DNA of 64,000 nt from Verticillium longisporum (lineage: Eukaryota; Ascomycota; Sordariomycetes; Glomerellales; Plectosphaerellaceae): NCBI GenBank assembly GCA_019188255.1, contig JAETXT010000002.1, forward strand, positions 124,001 to 188,000, given 5' to 3'. A model generated the notes under the pieces. The model saw only the letters and a list, made by a program, of their open reading frames with translations. It ran no database searches and was not told the DNA's origin. Shown piece by piece: positions 1 to 11,865 of the stretch (its first letter is position 1; each line of letters opens with the position of its first letter). Position numbers and translations under genes: made by a program.

Positions 1-101
1 GGAAGGGCTTCAGGGATCAAGGTGTCAGGAGACCCCTGCGGAGCCACGGTACAGGGGGCTAGTCAGGGGCTAAGGGCTACGAGAACGTATATATAAGGAC
101 C

Positions 102-149
102 GCGGAGGGCCCTCCAAGCTGCGGAGGGCCCTCCAAGCTGCGGAGGGCC
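102..149. repeat. 19-bp tandem repeat, about 2.5 copies
   Basis: The unit gcggagggccctccaagct occurs at 102-120 and 121-139 and is followed by its first 10 bases. The copies are identical and lie in non-coding DNA. Confidence 0.9.
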
Positions 150-1010
150 AGAATTCAGATGTATTCCGACCCCATACCTATTATCTATTGCCTGCGGACC
201 ACGTGTGGAAGACCTCTTCACTCTGCTCCAAATCAAGCACTGACACAAGGGAAGGAAGGGGCTAACAATGTGTTATCGCAGATCAAGCAACATGTAGTTT
301 ACGTTGTGTTTGATATTTGCTACTGCATTGCCCGCCGTTGACTTATACAGTCTCTGAGCCGTCTACTGCTCATATGTGCTCCAAGCCCAGCAGTATCGGA
401 AACCTGAATTCAAACTCCGCATGCGCCAAGTCCCAACATCTTTCGTCGGAAGCACTGCGACTTACCAACGCAATCACTTATCCCTGTTGAAAGCTGTGAT
501 AATAACACACATGATCCAGCACGAAGGGTGGGCTGACGATATATGTTCGGCACCGCGGATACTGACAGCAATGCTCGCCGACGATCCAACATCCTGAATA
601 GCAGCCGCAAGAGTAATAAGTGTGCTTCATCAGACACATCCTTCTAAGATATCAGTGCTCTGGACGCGAGTAGATGCCTGTCAAATTATCTCAGGTTTGA
701 CAACCCAGACTTACTTCCTGGACACGCTGTTAAGAGTAATCTCGGTATTGGAGCTCTTCACTTAGATGATCTGGGAGATTAGAGCCTGGATATCGGAGGT
801 GAATGATGTGGGTATATCTTGGGCACAACAGCACTATTAATCGTTGGTAGACTGTATAACTATATGGAAACGTCGGAGGCAAGCTCTGAGTCGATGCTCC
901 ATGATAGTATCAAGTCCCACGTCACGACAGTCATAAAGAATCCTTGGCCCTAAGATGGTGTTCAAAGCAATCGATCTTCTGAAGGGCAATCATTGACGCT
1001 GCATGACTCG

Positions 1011-1394
1011 TCATAATCCGCTTGTTAACGATTTACACCCAGTCACAATGACTCCAGTGTTCTCATCAATGTTCATTTCAATATACTAGGTCTTCGGTTT
1101 CCTCCCAATGACGCTTTCATGGCTACCATCCGGCTTTGACAAGAACTCGCGACATACAATCAACACGCTGACTACACATCTGTTCATATTGGCCTCGTTA
1201 ACGTCATTTGCAAATTTGAGTCGCAGCAACTTTTCTGGTTTGGCTTGCTGTGCACCCGTCCAAATCAGAGAGGAGTTTTGTTCCATTGACTGTAAACTGA
1301 TAAAAGTCCGGTTACAGAAAGTCGTAGCGAAGGTGATAGATGGAGAAACGATCAAGGTTAAACATGAGTTCCGGATAGTCCATGGGTTCGTCAT
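1011..1394 (-). pseudogene. Decayed reading frame, unrecognised
   Basis: From an ATG at 1394 about 102 codons are open on the minus strand and end in TAG at 1088-1086. The frame then reads on sensibly (YIEMNIDENTGVIVTG) to TGA at 1013-1011. The TAG sits where an aromatic residue would fit (KPKT-stop-YIEM). A TGG to TAG change is the type made by RIP (CpA to TpA on the other strand). I do not recognise the family. It may instead be a chance frame. Confidence 0.3.
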
Positions 1395-1731
1395 TGTATT
1401 GTCTTCCAATCCGCTGATTGTTTGCTATACGATAAAGAATTCTAGAAGAACGTGAACGAAGTTCGTTTACAATATTGCAAAGCTTGAGGGTGCGGTTTAT
1501 TCGACGAACTGTCTAACACAACTTGGTTTTAATGGCTTTCCAAAGAGGTCTCAGGCCGATCCATTAAAATTATGACGGTGTGCCTACCCAACACTGTCTT
1601 GCAATGCCAACATGTGTAACACATCTACAAAACCTCCTGAGTGCAGAAAAGGCGATTTCAACAGGGCTACTAGTCTTGTCTCGTATACTTAAAAAACTTG
1701 AGTATTGCGTAGATATCTGCTTGACTATAGC

Positions 1732-2589
1732 CTACAGCTTCTCCTGGCCGACTGTTGATGGTTCCGCCTTTCGCGGCAAGATTCCCCCAAGGCTATGAAA
1801 CTCAGCCTGCAGCACGCCCTGGTCGGTCGTGTGATACGAATTGAAGAATCCGTGGAGATAGGCGCGACCGCGTTCGTCGTCTATCAGAAACGAATGACGC
1901 GATAGGCCGCCATGAGTGATGCCGAGGCCATGCAGCCTAGCCAAAACGGCCTGGCATTTGCCCATATCGTGAATAGTGGCCAGACGGGCCTTCAGTCTCT
2001 CCAACATGTGGCCGATGACGCGGCCGCGGTTCTCGGTGATGTGCGCTAGGAACTTGGGCGCAATGTCGTGACCTTCAATGGCGGCATACATCTTACTATC
2101 TGCATACAAGCCATAGCGAAAATGAGGCTGCCAGATCCAGAAGCAAACAGCGGTGGGGCATTGTCCGTAGCGGTCAGGCGTAGTGACGACTCTGGCTGTC
2201 AATTGACCGTGGCACTGTAGCTCGTCCAGCGTATCGACTCCAGAGAGGCGCGAGGGAAGGTCAAGCAAGTCGATTCTGGAAGTATGCCATGGTGTGCAAA
2301 CATCCGTAAGGCAAGTGTTCTCGGTAGAGCTCAGGCTCAAACGCCCGTCTCCCGTGGGACCTAGGCGTCCAATAGTCCAATCTCCTCGACTGACGGAGTT
2401 GAAGGCGAGGAAGTCGCCGCGGATGTCGGGGAAGCATGCCCTGGGCGGTGCGGAGGGAGAAACAAGATACTTGTAAACCGAGGATTCAGTGAGTATGCGA
2501 TACAAATATGGCTCTTGGGGGTAACGCATAAAGGCATCGACAACCTCGAAAGATTCAGACATGATGAGCCTCGTGGAATATGATATCAT
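1732..2589 (-). CDS. Kinase-fold protein lacking catalytic residues
   Basis: Single-exon frame of 285 codons from ATG 2589; an alternative ATG at 2562 gives MSESFEVV. The C-terminal third resembles the large fungal family of protein-kinase-like proteins (often mislabelled alpha-galactosidase precursors), whose catalytic loop normally reads HGDxNRxNFLV and is followed by DFE. Here the aligned segment is ITHGGLSRHSFLIDDERG, so the catalytic Asp is Gly and the metal-binding Asn is Ser. The DFE position reads HGFFNS. What is seen is a kinase-fold C-lobe with three key positions lost. The inference is a pseudokinase or an early decay product of an expanded fungal family. No frameshift or internal stop is present. 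Function unknown. Confidence 0.6.
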   Translation of the reverse strand: MISYSTRLIMSESFEVVDAFMRYPQEPYLYRILTESSVYKYLVSPSAPPRACFPDIRGDFLAFNSVSRGDWTIGRLGPTGDGRLSLSSTENTCLTDVCTPWHTSRIDLLDLPSRLSGVDTLDELQCHGQLTARVVTTPDRYGQCPTAVCFWIWQPHFRYGLYADSKMYAAIEGHDIAPKFLAHITENRGRVIGHMLERLKARLATIHDMGKCQAVLARLHGLGITHGGLSRHSFLIDDERGRAYLHGFFNSYHTTDQGVLQAEFHSLGGILPRKAEPSTVGQEKL

Positions 2590-3042
2590 GAGGTCGCGTA
2601 CGTCAGGAATGAACGGAGTAATCCGATGCAGCAAGATCACAGCTACGATCGTCCATTTATAGGCAGCTTATAATTGCCCCATTCAATTGCACGTAGAGTT
2701 GTCGACGTGGTGGCACAGATCATGCATCTCATGCGGTTCCACATTCGTGTGTCTGGCAAAGCTAGATCCTGTCGGCACGGTCGAACTTGTCTGTGGCGCT
2801 CTCAGTTTAAGCAACACCAGCGGGCCTGCAGCTCAGGGTTTCAAGAATCCAAGATAAATGTTGTGTTCTGAGCGTTTTCATGGCCAAGAAAGAAATTGAC
2901 GTTTGCCTTCATGTACACGAGGGTCTTCGGACGTTGAGAGCATATTCTTCTATTGCCATTTGGAGCCTCGATGACCCTTCTATCGTGTCTGGACCGACCA
3001 ATGATCCAGCCAATCCTCGGGCCTCCTGTACCGCAGGCATTT
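2590..3042. other. Intergenic, nothing recognised
   Basis: About 450 bases between two minus-strand genes. It must contain the promoter of the kinase-fold gene and the 3' end of the AhpD-like gene. I see no further gene or clear motif. Confidence 0.5.
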
Positions 3043-3765
3043 TCAGATGTCCTTCTCAACAGCGGCCACCGTCGGAATTCTGTTAAGCTTCACGCCCAAA
3101 TAGCCAGCGACCAACTGGACCGAGTCCCACACCTTTTGCGTGTCCTCGAAGGAGACGCCGAGCCGCCTAGTCCCTCGGAGGTGCCAATGCGTGTTTCTGC
3201 CAAGATTCTGGATCATAATGCTGCAGAGAACAACCATCTCCGTGTCGAAATCGTCCAGCACCTGGCGGTCGCAAAGGTACAGCCCGTACGTGATGCGCTC
3301 CGACACCCACGCAAAGTCCCTGTGGTCCTTGAACAGGTCGAGGGTGCTGTCTGTGTCCCGCGTGTAGATCTTGGCGAGCCACTCCTGGCCGCGCTTCAGA
3401 CTGTCATCGTCGCACTGCCACCCCTCTCGCGTGATGCTTCGGTCCTTGTCCTCCTCCCTCTCGCGGGCGTTGATGGCCAGGATGGCACTCATGGGCTTGC
3501 ACACACCGACGACGCTGATGGTCTTGAAAAGACCCTCGCGGAGGCGGCGGACGAGCTCTTGTCGCTGTTCTGGTGTCGAGAACTCGGGTTTCGTGAGGAG
3601 GTGCGTGTAGAGATCGGCGCAGAGGTCAGGGTCATTGCTGCCGACGAGCGCTGCGAGTGTGATCATGTACCATTTTGACGAGCCGAGCTGTGTCAGAGCG
3701 ATGTTCTCCTCGATCTGCTCGAAGAGCTCTACGAGAGGCTTCGGGACCTCAAATTGATCAGCCAT
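3043..3765 (-). CDS. AhpD/carboxymuconolactone-decarboxylase-like protein
   Basis: Single exon, 240 codons from ATG 3765 (MADQFEVPKPLVELF); the open frame extends further upstream but has no earlier ATG. The protein matches my memory of a fungal family with the AhpD-like all-helical fold: a WYMITLAALVGSNDPDL segment, then FSTPEQRQELVRRLREGLFK, a GVCKPMSAILAI helix, and WHLRGTRRLGVSFEDTQ near the C-terminus. Bacterial AhpD uses a CxxC redox pair; here only one Cys is present in that helix, so peroxidase-type chemistry is doubtful. No signal peptide or membrane segment is evident. Members are often described as mitochondrial or cytosolic proteins of unknown role. Family assignment is fairly sure, function is not. 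Confidence 0.7.
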   Translation of the reverse strand: MADQFEVPKPLVELFEQIEENIALTQLGSSKWYMITLAALVGSNDPDLCADLYTHLLTKPEFSTPEQRQELVRRLREGLFKTISVVGVCKPMSAILAINAREREEDKDRSITREGWQCDDDSLKRGQEWLAKIYTRDTDSTLDLFKDHRDFAWVSERITYGLYLCDRQVLDDFDTEMVVLCSIMIQNLGRNTHWHLRGTRRLGVSFEDTQKVWDSVQLVAGYLGVKLNRIPTVAAVEKDI

Positions 3766-4171
3766 GGTGGTCAGTCCGGCAGTTGGTGCGTGCGTGTCCT
3801 GTTGGTGATGTTGAGTTGAACAGCCGGCGCGGGGTAGACGTTTGGCGGGGTTCAGACTGAGCCTCGACAACGGGTCAAGTGAGACAAACTAAACTCATGG
3901 GAGGCGTTGTATTTGCGGCACAACTTATTTGAGTTCACCCTAGTCGCTCATTTATGAAGACTTCATACCACTCACGAACAACCCATCGTACTGGTTTCTG
4001 AAGCTATCATCCGTGGACCATTGTTTTTACACTATCACATTCGTAAAGGAATGCTCCGGTGACGGAGGTGCTGACTGGCGATCAGTCAGAAATCAACAGC
4101 GCCGCGGGGTACTGAATGAGCGGCACACGACCTTAAACACAGTTGTAGTTCGAGAGAGACACGGAACACAC
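3766..4171. other. Intergenic between AhpD-like gene and SDR fragment
   Basis: It holds the promoter side of the minus-strand AhpD-like gene. I searched it for the missing nucleotide-binding half of the downstream short-chain dehydrogenase and saw none in any frame. Confidence 0.45.
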
Positions 4172-4564
4172 TGGACAACAACCATCGTATCGCCGGGATC
4201 ACCTGGTTACACGCCTACTGGTATCACAAGGGAGTTTGGCAATGTCATCACGCAGGCCGGTCTGGACGCCAACACTCCTGGTGCTGTCGCCACGGCCATC
4301 GCGTTTGCCGCTGCGGATCCTTCCAGACACGGCACCTCTTGCTTGGTCAGTTGCGTCACTTGTGTTGAGATGATAGTGCCTAATTTGTGTCATTTCCAGG
4401 TCTTGGGTCATCATCTACATGAAATGGAGTACAGCCGGGCAAGTATCCTGCAGTATTGGCTCGGGCAAGACGCAGCGGCTGCTCTCGCGAGATTTGGCGC
4501 CTTTGTAAAGTCGATCGGCGGGTACCGTCTCCCAAAATGGGAGCCGATCGACAATGTAGACTGA
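4172..4564 (+). pseudogene. 3' fragment of a short-chain dehydrogenase
   Basis: The plus frame carries the C-terminal part of an SDR: a VSPGSPGYTPTGI loop (the post-active-site VxPGxxxTxM region), then GLDANTPGAVATAIAFAAADP, then HGTSCL. An in-phase intron at 4346-4399 (GTCAGT...TTTCCAG, 54 nt) joins HGTSCL to VLGHHLHEMEY, matching the usual glycine-rich C-terminal strand and E(I/M)E motif. The Rossmann GxxxGxG motif, the catalytic YxxxK and a start ATG are absent upstream. I infer a truncated remnant. Transcription from an unseen upstream start is possible but would not restore the cofactor site. Confidence 0.5.
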
Positions 4565-4606
4565 ACTGCTTCGAGTAAATGAAAGCGTAATTCGAGGACA
4601 GACTCC

Positions 4607-6674
4607 TCACTGGGTCTGTCTCTGCGCAACAGTGACCCAGAAACCTTCCATCATCCAGAAAGCAGCGCTGTGAAGCTTCTTCACCGGTAGAGTCGGGTCA
4701 TTGATCGTAAAGTCGTATCGTCTCAAGAGCTGGAAGCAGCCATGAGCACAAGTTCAGGCTCGAGGGGGGGCGACGGAGCTTCTTACCTCTGGCAGAGCCT
4801 TGCTCATCTGCATGAAAGCAACGTTCCGGCCAAGACACTTGTACCGTCCATAGCCAAAGAGAGCCTCCAGCGTGGCGGCCATCTCGGCCTTTCTGGCGTC
4901 GTCGACCTCGAGCCATCTCTCGGGCCGGAAGATACCCGCGTCGGGGCCCCAGTGCTCCTTGCTCCGGAGGATCCCCCACTGCAGACACGGTCAGCGAAGC
5001 GTCCAATCCAAGCAGCAGCACGCGCACTTAGGGGGCGGTGCCTGTTCCGCTACAGGCCTGATGACTTACACCGTCCATGCCCACCTGCGTGCCGGCCGGC
5101 AGCGCAAAACCAGCAACGACGTCCCCGCCAGGCGGAACCGTCTTGTTGAGGAGGGGCGTCTGCGAGGCAAAGATGCGCATGCCCTCGCGGATCACGGCCT
5201 GCAGGTACGGCAGCTTCTTGGCCTCGGCATCCCTGATCGGCGAGCTGACCTCGCCCTTGGCGGCGGCGCCCTCCATCTCGGACAGCAGGGGGTAGTAGAC
5301 CCGCGGCGTCGAGAGGACGTAGAGCACAGCCATGCGCAGGGCCACGGCTACCGAATCCGTGCCGGCGACGCTGTCGAGGTTGGCGCGCCTGTTAGCCTGG
5401 CTGAATCACATGGGCGGAGGATGTGGAGAAACGGCTGATGAGACGTACACTTGGACCAGGGCCTCGCTGGTTGCTTCCGCTTTGGTAGCGCCGTGCTTGA
5501 GAAACTGAGCGATCATGTCGTTTCTCGGCTGCGCGCCCGGCTCGGACCGCTCGTCGAGCGTGTCCTGAGCCGCCCTGCGCCGGGGACTGTTAGTCTGATA
5601 CTATGTAGGGGTGGTTGGTGCGAGTGGAAGGAAGAGCGAATGGGAAAGAACTCTACTTGATGAAACATCCAAGACCTTCCTTGTCGGTGGGCTTGGGCAG
5701 CGCCTCGGAGAAGGGCCACTTCTGGACGAGGCTGGCGAGGAACGGGAGCGTGGCGGCGGTGGAGGCGATGGGGAAGAAGCCCTCGTTCCACTTGATCCAG
5801 TCATAGATGTCTTCGCCCTTGTCGAGGAAGCCAAAGGGTTTGCCAAACGTCATGTCCCCGACTATGTCGAGGGCGAGAAACTGCGTGATGACGGACAGGT
5901 CCAGGGGCTTGTGGTCAGACGGCGTCGTGATGTACTGCTCGTCTATGATGCGGAAGAAGCGCTCCAGCTGCCGGTCGATGGCTTGTTCCTGATCACCGTT
6001 GATATCAGCCTTGGCAAGCGAAGCACGGCCTCGACACGCGCAGCACGGCCTCGACACGCGCAGCACGGCCTCGACACAACCGGCAGAAAAGCAGAGATCC
6101 CCAGGTCACGTACCACGAGCATGGTCCCAGAGTAGCCAGGCCCAACCTTGGTCCGCAGGGCCGTGTGCCTGGCCTCATCCAGCATGGCGAACGAGTGGTC
6201 GACGCCCTTCTGAAACCGAAAGGTGCCATACCAGGGGCCCTTGCGATACGGGGACTTGTGGGCTTCCATCTTCTGGCAGTGCCGGTAGTCAGTCGTCAGG
6301 ACCGCATTGGGCCCGATGCGGACGAGCGGGCCTGGAACGACGGAAACGAGGACATGTCAGCACGTTATTCTGCGCCCTCCGAGAGTCGTCCAACACAATA
6401 GGAAAAGGGAAAAAAAGAAAGAAAAAAGAAGCCTGGTGTGGGTTGTCAGACCATATTCAGTGGTCAAATCACTGAGGATCTGATGGGATTGGCCGATGAG
6501 GTTGGCCCTGAGCAGCGGGAACGGTGAGAGCGACCACAGGAACGGACCCGGGATGTGAGAGAGGCGTCGCCACCCGTGGTACGCCCTGGCCAACAAGAGG
6601 AGGAAACCGGCGATCAGCAGGCCGCTGAGGAGCGGCGGCGAGGGGAGCCTGATCTCAGGCAGCAACGAAGTCAT
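4607..6674 (-). CDS. Cytochrome P450, pisatin-demethylase-like
   Basis: Seven exons: 6674-6452, 6331-6114, 5988-5657, 5574-5449, 5388-5070, 4978-4787, 4729-4607, giving 510 aa. Phases agree at all six introns. The N-terminus (residues 1-30) is a single membrane anchor followed by a proline hinge (HIPGPFLW). Recognised elements are the I-helix AGTDSV, the K-helix ExxR in REGMR, the PERF-like FRPERW and the haem loop FGYGRYKCLGR with the Cys ligand near residue 454. The order and spacing fit microsomal class II P450s close to fungal benzoate/pisatin demethylase types. It would be ER-bound and need a P450 reductase. Substrate cannot be read from sequence. No polyketide, peptide or terpene synthase lies nearby, so a secondary-metabolite cluster is not supported. 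Intron 2 contains a tandem repeat. Confidence 0.9.
6022..6077. repeat. 20-bp tandem repeat inside P450 intron 2
   Basis: Near-perfect copies of agcacggcctcgacacgcgc begin at 6022, 6042 and 6062 (the last partial) inside the intron at 5989-6113. The array lengthens this intron to 125 nt. Splice sites (GTACGTGACC donor, GATCAG acceptor on the minus strand) are outside the array. Confidence 0.9.
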
Positions 6675-8066
6675 GGCGGGCTTGTAACTGCGCGCTGCTA
6701 CCGCGATCTGTGGGATGCGGGAGGCTTGAGGGCTTCACCGGCAGGAGCACATACACGCACACACGAGTCGTCGCAAGCGGGCGGGGGGGTTCGAGTACAA
6801 CGACGGAGCCGGTCAGGGCGGAGGGCGGGAGTTGGTCACTTCTCATGTGAACGGGCTGGTGTATACGGCAGCACATATGGGACCGTGGCCCCTGATCATC
6901 CTTTCTTGCTGGCCGTCAACTGCAACGCCGCATGGCGAATTAGAACTCTTCAATTAGCCATGGACATGGATCTGGGGAAGCCTCCCGAGTTACGCGGTGA
7001 GAAAGATAACCCCCCCACGCACCCCGAGAGACAAGGGTCTGACTCGACTTGGCGGGCACTTTGTCTCTTTACAATCACTTCACAAGAGGTATTCCACCAA
7101 GCCTCATTTGCAATTTGCCTCGATTCGTCCATTTCTGGGCTGACCAAGAACGGCAGGCCACCTTGGTCCCTCGAGCTAAAGGGATCTAGGCTTGGTAGAC
7201 CGCGGAACAGCCCGCAGCCATCTCGTACTGTTCGCTATTCCCCCTCTCCCCCACTGGCCGCTCAATTGAAGCCATGCCTGATCAGTGTCCAGTGTCGTCA
7301 ACGTCCAGTCGCTGCACACGGCCCAAAACGAAAAAGGGCTGAAACCCTCTTCGACCCGAACAGCAATGTCCTTGATGCTGGCAAACGCGTCTGGTTGACT
7401 CACGGGCAACGATAGGAGCCGCCAGGGCGCCAGGGGGAGAAAGGCAAGGCGGCTGCTGCACGGATTGCGTACCTGGTCTGTCGGCGCCCACAATCCATGC
7501 CTTGGCGGCAACAGACTCGTGTGCCGTACCGTATGCCCAATTTCCTAAGCCCGCCCTGGATTTTGCTGTGCATGACACGGAGAAAAAACTGAGCTGTCAC
7601 TTTTCTTGGTGCAAAAGTGATAGGTCTCCCAGCTGGGATCATGATCAACACCCACCCCGGCTTCTACACTGCATGCGCCGTAACAATGGCACTTGTTCCC
7701 GTACAATTAGGGGGGGGGGGGCGGGCAAGCCCGACTGCCAGACTTGATCCATGCTTTTCCTTCGTTGCTCGGGTATACTGTACTTGTTCGCTCAAGTGGC
7801 GGGGAAAGCCTGGGGGTGTTTCGAGATTTGTTTTTCTTGCTTTATACATCTGGTCACCCCCAGCCATTGCTACTGAAAGCGAAAGAGAGGAAGAGAGAGA
7901 GAGAGAGAGAGCACGCGAGGAAAGGCGGACGACCCTCTCGCCAAGCCGATTTCGCTCGTATTCTTTTTGACGACAAATTCCCGGGCGAAAAGCAAAACGT
8001 GGTTGAACGTGGAACCTTCGACTGTCAAGTGTCAAGAGCGCGGGAACGGACCTCGTTCTCGCGAGG
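6675..8066. other. Divergent intergenic region with simple repeats
   Basis: It lies between the P450 (minus) and the rhodopsin-fold gene (plus), so it should hold both promoters. No further gene is convincing. Low-complexity tracts are visible: a run of 12 G at 7710-7721 and an (AG)n microsatellite at about 7891-7911. CT-rich DNA precedes the plus-strand start. Confidence 0.55.
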
Positions 8067-9536
8067 ATGCAGATTGGCGGCGATGGGCCGCTCTGCATTG
8101 CGGTGCTGTGGTCCATGACCTTTGTCGTCACCCTTTTTCTCTTTCTTCGATTATACACGCGCATCGTCTGCGTAGCGGCGTACGGCACCGATGATCACTT
8201 TTACGCCATATCATGGGTACGGCCGCGAGTCGCTTGAGCGCAGCGATCCCCACTCCTTTCGAGAAGCCATCAAAGCTGACCAAGACGGCTCTGCCGAGCC
8301 TCGCAGGTTCTCACACTAGGCTACAGCATCATGGGGACCGTGGCCGCGATCCACGGCTACGGGCGGGATGATCTCACGGCGGCAGAGGACGTTGTAGCGA
8401 CGTATTACCGCATGATCGCGCAGACATTCTCACTTCTAGCGACGGGAACATCCAAGGCGTCGGTCGGTTTCTTCCTGCTGAGACTTGTCGTCGTCCGGTG
8501 GCAGATCATCTCCATCTGGGCCATCATGTCCGTCATGGGCATCTTGAGCATTCGTAAGACTGATGTCCTGTTTGTTTTGCCATTACCATAATCCATCGTG
8601 GCTGACAAAAGTGACAGTCAACACATTCCTCACGTGGCTCGCATGTCGACCTCTGCCGTATGCCTACGACGAGAGCCTCAGCGGCACCTGCTTCAACACT
8701 GTTCCTCCCGCGGTGATACTGGCTAGTACGTATTCAAGCTGGGGGTTTACGCCAGTCGGTAGCTGAACATTTGCTAATGCCGCCGTAGTGGGCACCATCG
8801 CCGTGGATATTTACTTTGCCGTCCTTCCCTGGATCTTCATCTTCAAGCTGAACCTGTCGCGCCGGGAAAAGCTGACCATCGCCGGCAGTCTGAGTCTGGG
8901 CATCTTGTACGTTGGCATCTCCCCAGCCATTTCACACCTCCGCAGGTCTAACACACACACAGAGCCGCTGCCGCAGGAGGCATCCGCGTCATGAACGTCA
9001 AGGGCGTCCGTGACGTGCCCGTGGCCGTAATCGTCTGGTCCCAAGTCGAAACATCCCTGACTCTCATCTGCGTCGGCATACCCGTGTGCCGTCCACTGTG
9101 GTCACGGGTCATTGGCAAGTGGTGGCAGTCGCGGCAGGGCGAGTCGTACGAGCGGCAAAACGACGCCCGGGACCCGCCATCCGACCCCATCGGTTTGCTT
9201 ACGATTGGCGGCGGGAACTTGCCCGGCGCGCCCTCCATGTCGCAGGGGTCGAAGAAGAAGCGGTGGAACCCGCTGACGGGGAGCGGCAGCAGGGGGGACG
9301 ACGGTGACAGCGACGAGGTCGATCTCACGGCGAATGTTGCACCAAGGGGCCGGGGCGGGCGGGATACCGACTCGCAGGGCGAAAGCCAGAGCGGACACGA
9401 AGTCAAGGAGGCGTGGGTACGGGGGGACGCTATGACACGGTCGACGGTGGAGGGGCGGTCTCCAAGTCCTGGTGTGGCCCTGGAGGATGCAAAGTCGGGT
9501 ATCATGATGTGTAAGACGTATGATGTAACTCGGTAG
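8067..9536 (+). CDS. Fungal rhodopsin-fold integral membrane protein (PTH11-related)
   Basis: Five exons: 8067-8216, 8307-8553, 8618-8725, 8789-8906, 8963-9536, giving 398 aa with consistent phases. The first segment runs from MQIGGDGPLC into a hydrophobic helix ending LRLYTRI, followed by YGTDDHFYAISW, the characteristic G-x-D-D-x-(F/Y) loop of the fungal rhodopsin-domain family. Further hydrophobic segments follow in exons 2-5, including VDIYFAVLPWIFIFKLN and the WSQVETSLTLIC segment typical of the last helices. The C-terminal 130 residues are hydrophilic and Gly/Ser/Arg/Asp-rich, likely cytosolic. Members are plasma-membrane proteins without a retinal Lys, some GPCR-like; ligand unknown. 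An alternative acceptor at 8319 would shorten exon 2 in frame. Confidence 0.85.
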
Positions 9537-10037
9537 AATTGGAACGATTTGGCCCAAGCTTGTGATAGGTCATGAAGTCGTGAAGAGACAGAGACAAGCG
9601 TCGTGCGGTGGGACTGCTACAGACGAAAGGCCGGGACGCCTGGTCCTACTTTGAGTAATGAGAAGGGAGGAGAGAAAGCCGGATATTTAGACGTTGTCTC
9701 GGGTTCTTTAGTATTAGTAGATTGGGTATTAGTTGGTCATGCCAAACATAAGATAGGCACAGCAACGATCTGGTTGGCGCTGTTGCCACATGCCCCTTCG
9801 CCGGTGCTAGTCTAGGTGACTAACCCGTGGATTGAACAGGCCACCATGCTGTGTTTCCTTCCCACCCTGGTTGTGTGTCGTATTCTCCGTTGCTCAGTCC
9901 TACCTGGGCTGTCCTTGGCGGCTGCATGTCGCTCGTGCATGTGTCGAGGCTTGAGTGCAACAGGACTCGATCCATTATCCACAGTTGCGTGAGTGTGGCC
10001 TTTGTCAATACGGTCGTCCCCGCATATGTGGTGCCGC
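9537..10037. other. Convergent intergenic, nothing recognised
   Basis: About 500 bases between the 3' ends of the rhodopsin-fold gene (plus) and the Zn2Cys6 gene (minus). It presumably carries both 3' UTRs. No gene or strong motif seen. Confidence 0.5.
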
Positions 10038-11865
10038 TCATACGATCAAAAAGTTCATCTTTGGGTCCTTCAACGTCTGCACCCACCCCAGGGAGTTGTC
10101 GTCGGCCAGGCTCCAGATCTGCGGCAACGCCTCCATGGCTGTGTAGATGAAACCCCAGGGCGTGTTCCGCAGCAGACGCTGCAACCGGTCCATGACCCAG
10201 GCCTGCTTTATGGGGTCCCTCGTCTCGGCGCCGGCAATAAAAGTTGGGAACGTGGTGGCTTTAAAGTTTGGGTCGTCGTCGGGGATGCTCGAGAGATGAT
10301 GCATCAGCTCTCGCTCAAAGAGCTCCTGCGTGTTGGCGGGTAAATAGTGTCTCACGACGGGGATTGCCTGCAAGAGGTAGAGGCAGGCCGCCATGGCGTG
10401 GGCCGAGCCGGCATGGATGCGGCTCTCGATGGGAATATGGGCAAGGTAGGTCACAGTTAGGACATCGTTTGCCCAGGCACGAATGTCGAAGCTCTGAGCG
10501 CGGGCCAGTAGCTGGACGCCGGTTTCGGTGACAAAGGTAGCGGACACCTCGTCGTCCGTGTTGGCGTTGGCCAGCTGTGCGGCGGCAAGGAGAATCTCGA
10601 GAATCTCGGGCGGACAGCAGAGATAGCTGTTGGCGGTGGCACGCTGCAGAATAGATCTGGCCTCGACGGACTGGAAATAGGAGGCATCGGCCGTGGCTGA
10701 GGTGTTGGGCATGAATGCTGATGCGAGAATGTAGTAGCTGCGAGGTGTGCGTGTGAGTACTGGTCTTTGGATCACGTGGGCAAAAAAGACGGGAAACTCA
10801 CATGAAGCAATCGGATAGTATGTAGTCTCTCAAGAACTCTGTGGAGGACTCGGCGGGCGGCAGAAAGGCCATGATGCGACCGGCACCCTCGAGATGGGCC
10901 TTCCAGCCGTGCTTGCCCGACTCGATGAGCTCGACGTTGATGAAGAACAGAACGGCGGCGAGGATGACGTCGCTGCCCATGTTGTCCATGTTCTGGAGGG
11001 CCTCGTCGAGAAGACCCAGGGCTTTTTGCTTGGCGACGAGCGAGTCCATGAGGGCGCGACGGGAGGCTTCCTCGCTGCGATGGATGACCATGCCGCTGGC
11101 ATCGTGGGCGGTTATCGCAGCCATCGAGGGCTTGGTGAGGTTGGAGAGATGAGCAGCAGAGGCGGCGACGATGACATGCTGGAGCAAAGGGTTTCCTTGG
11201 GTTAAGGGGATGAGGCTGCGGAAGGGGTTGCGGTCTGGCAGGTCGTGGGAGACGAGATCCTTGACGAGCCGGGTCGTGACTGTACAGCATTAGCAAAGAG
11301 GCACGGGTGTATTACAGATGGGGCCTTGGCTCTTACAGTAGGACAGGTAGTAGCGGTAGGGCTGATCAATGTCTTGGAAGATGGGGTCGACGAGCACCCA
11401 CGGCGTCGAGGGCACGCCGTGCGCATGGCCCGGGGTCGCGGGAGGCGACCGGCGGCACAGCTGCCTGTCGATGACGTGGTCGGGGTCGGGGTCGTCATGG
11501 GATGCAGACGGGGCCGGGGCGACGTGACTCCGGGCTGCCGCACCTCCCCTGCTCGCATGACGGAGTGCGCTGCTGCTGTGCGAAGGAAGAGCAGTGGCGG
11601 ATGAGGAGGCCCGATGAGGCGCCACCGAAGACGACGGCGAAGAGGAAGACGACAGGAGACAGGCGGCCGAGGACTTGCCGGCGAGCTTGCCTCGGCTGGC
11701 GACGCCGTCGGCCCATTTGTAGAGCTTGCCGTAGCCCAGACACTCGTGGCCGGCAGTTGTGCACTTGTGGCAGCTGGGATAGGAGCGGTCGCAGCGGAGG
11801 CGGCGGCGGCGGCAGTTGTGGCAGGCCTTGGTCGGGGCCTGCTGGAGGAGATCTGCGTTGGCCAT
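10038..11865 (-). CDS. Zn2Cys6 transcription factor
   Basis: Three exons: 11865-11337, 11279-10802, 10737-10038, giving 568 aa in phase. Start chosen at MANADLLQQ because the zinc cluster follows at residues 15-42: CHNCRRRRLRC then CHKC and a final Cys, spaced C-x2-C-x6-C-x6-C-x2-C-x6-C. A Ser/Ala/Pro-rich linker follows. Then comes the fungal-specific regulatory domain, recognisable from WVLVDPIFQDIDQPYRYYL, the HVIVAASAAHLSNL helix and ALGLLDEALQNMDN. The typical activator layout indicates a nuclear DNA-binding regulator. It is head-to-head with a DHA2 exporter 1.12 kb away, the usual arrangement of a pathway-specific regulator and its transporter, though the target is inference. Confidence 0.9.

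Larger units (their letters stand above)
1..1731. other. Gene-poor window end
   Basis: No intact gene is visible. The stretch is richer in A/T than the gene blocks. It holds a short tandem array near base 100 and a decayed minus-strand reading frame at 1011-1394. Both are listed separately. Other open frames are short, lack family motifs and have no plausible splice structure. Confidence 0.6.
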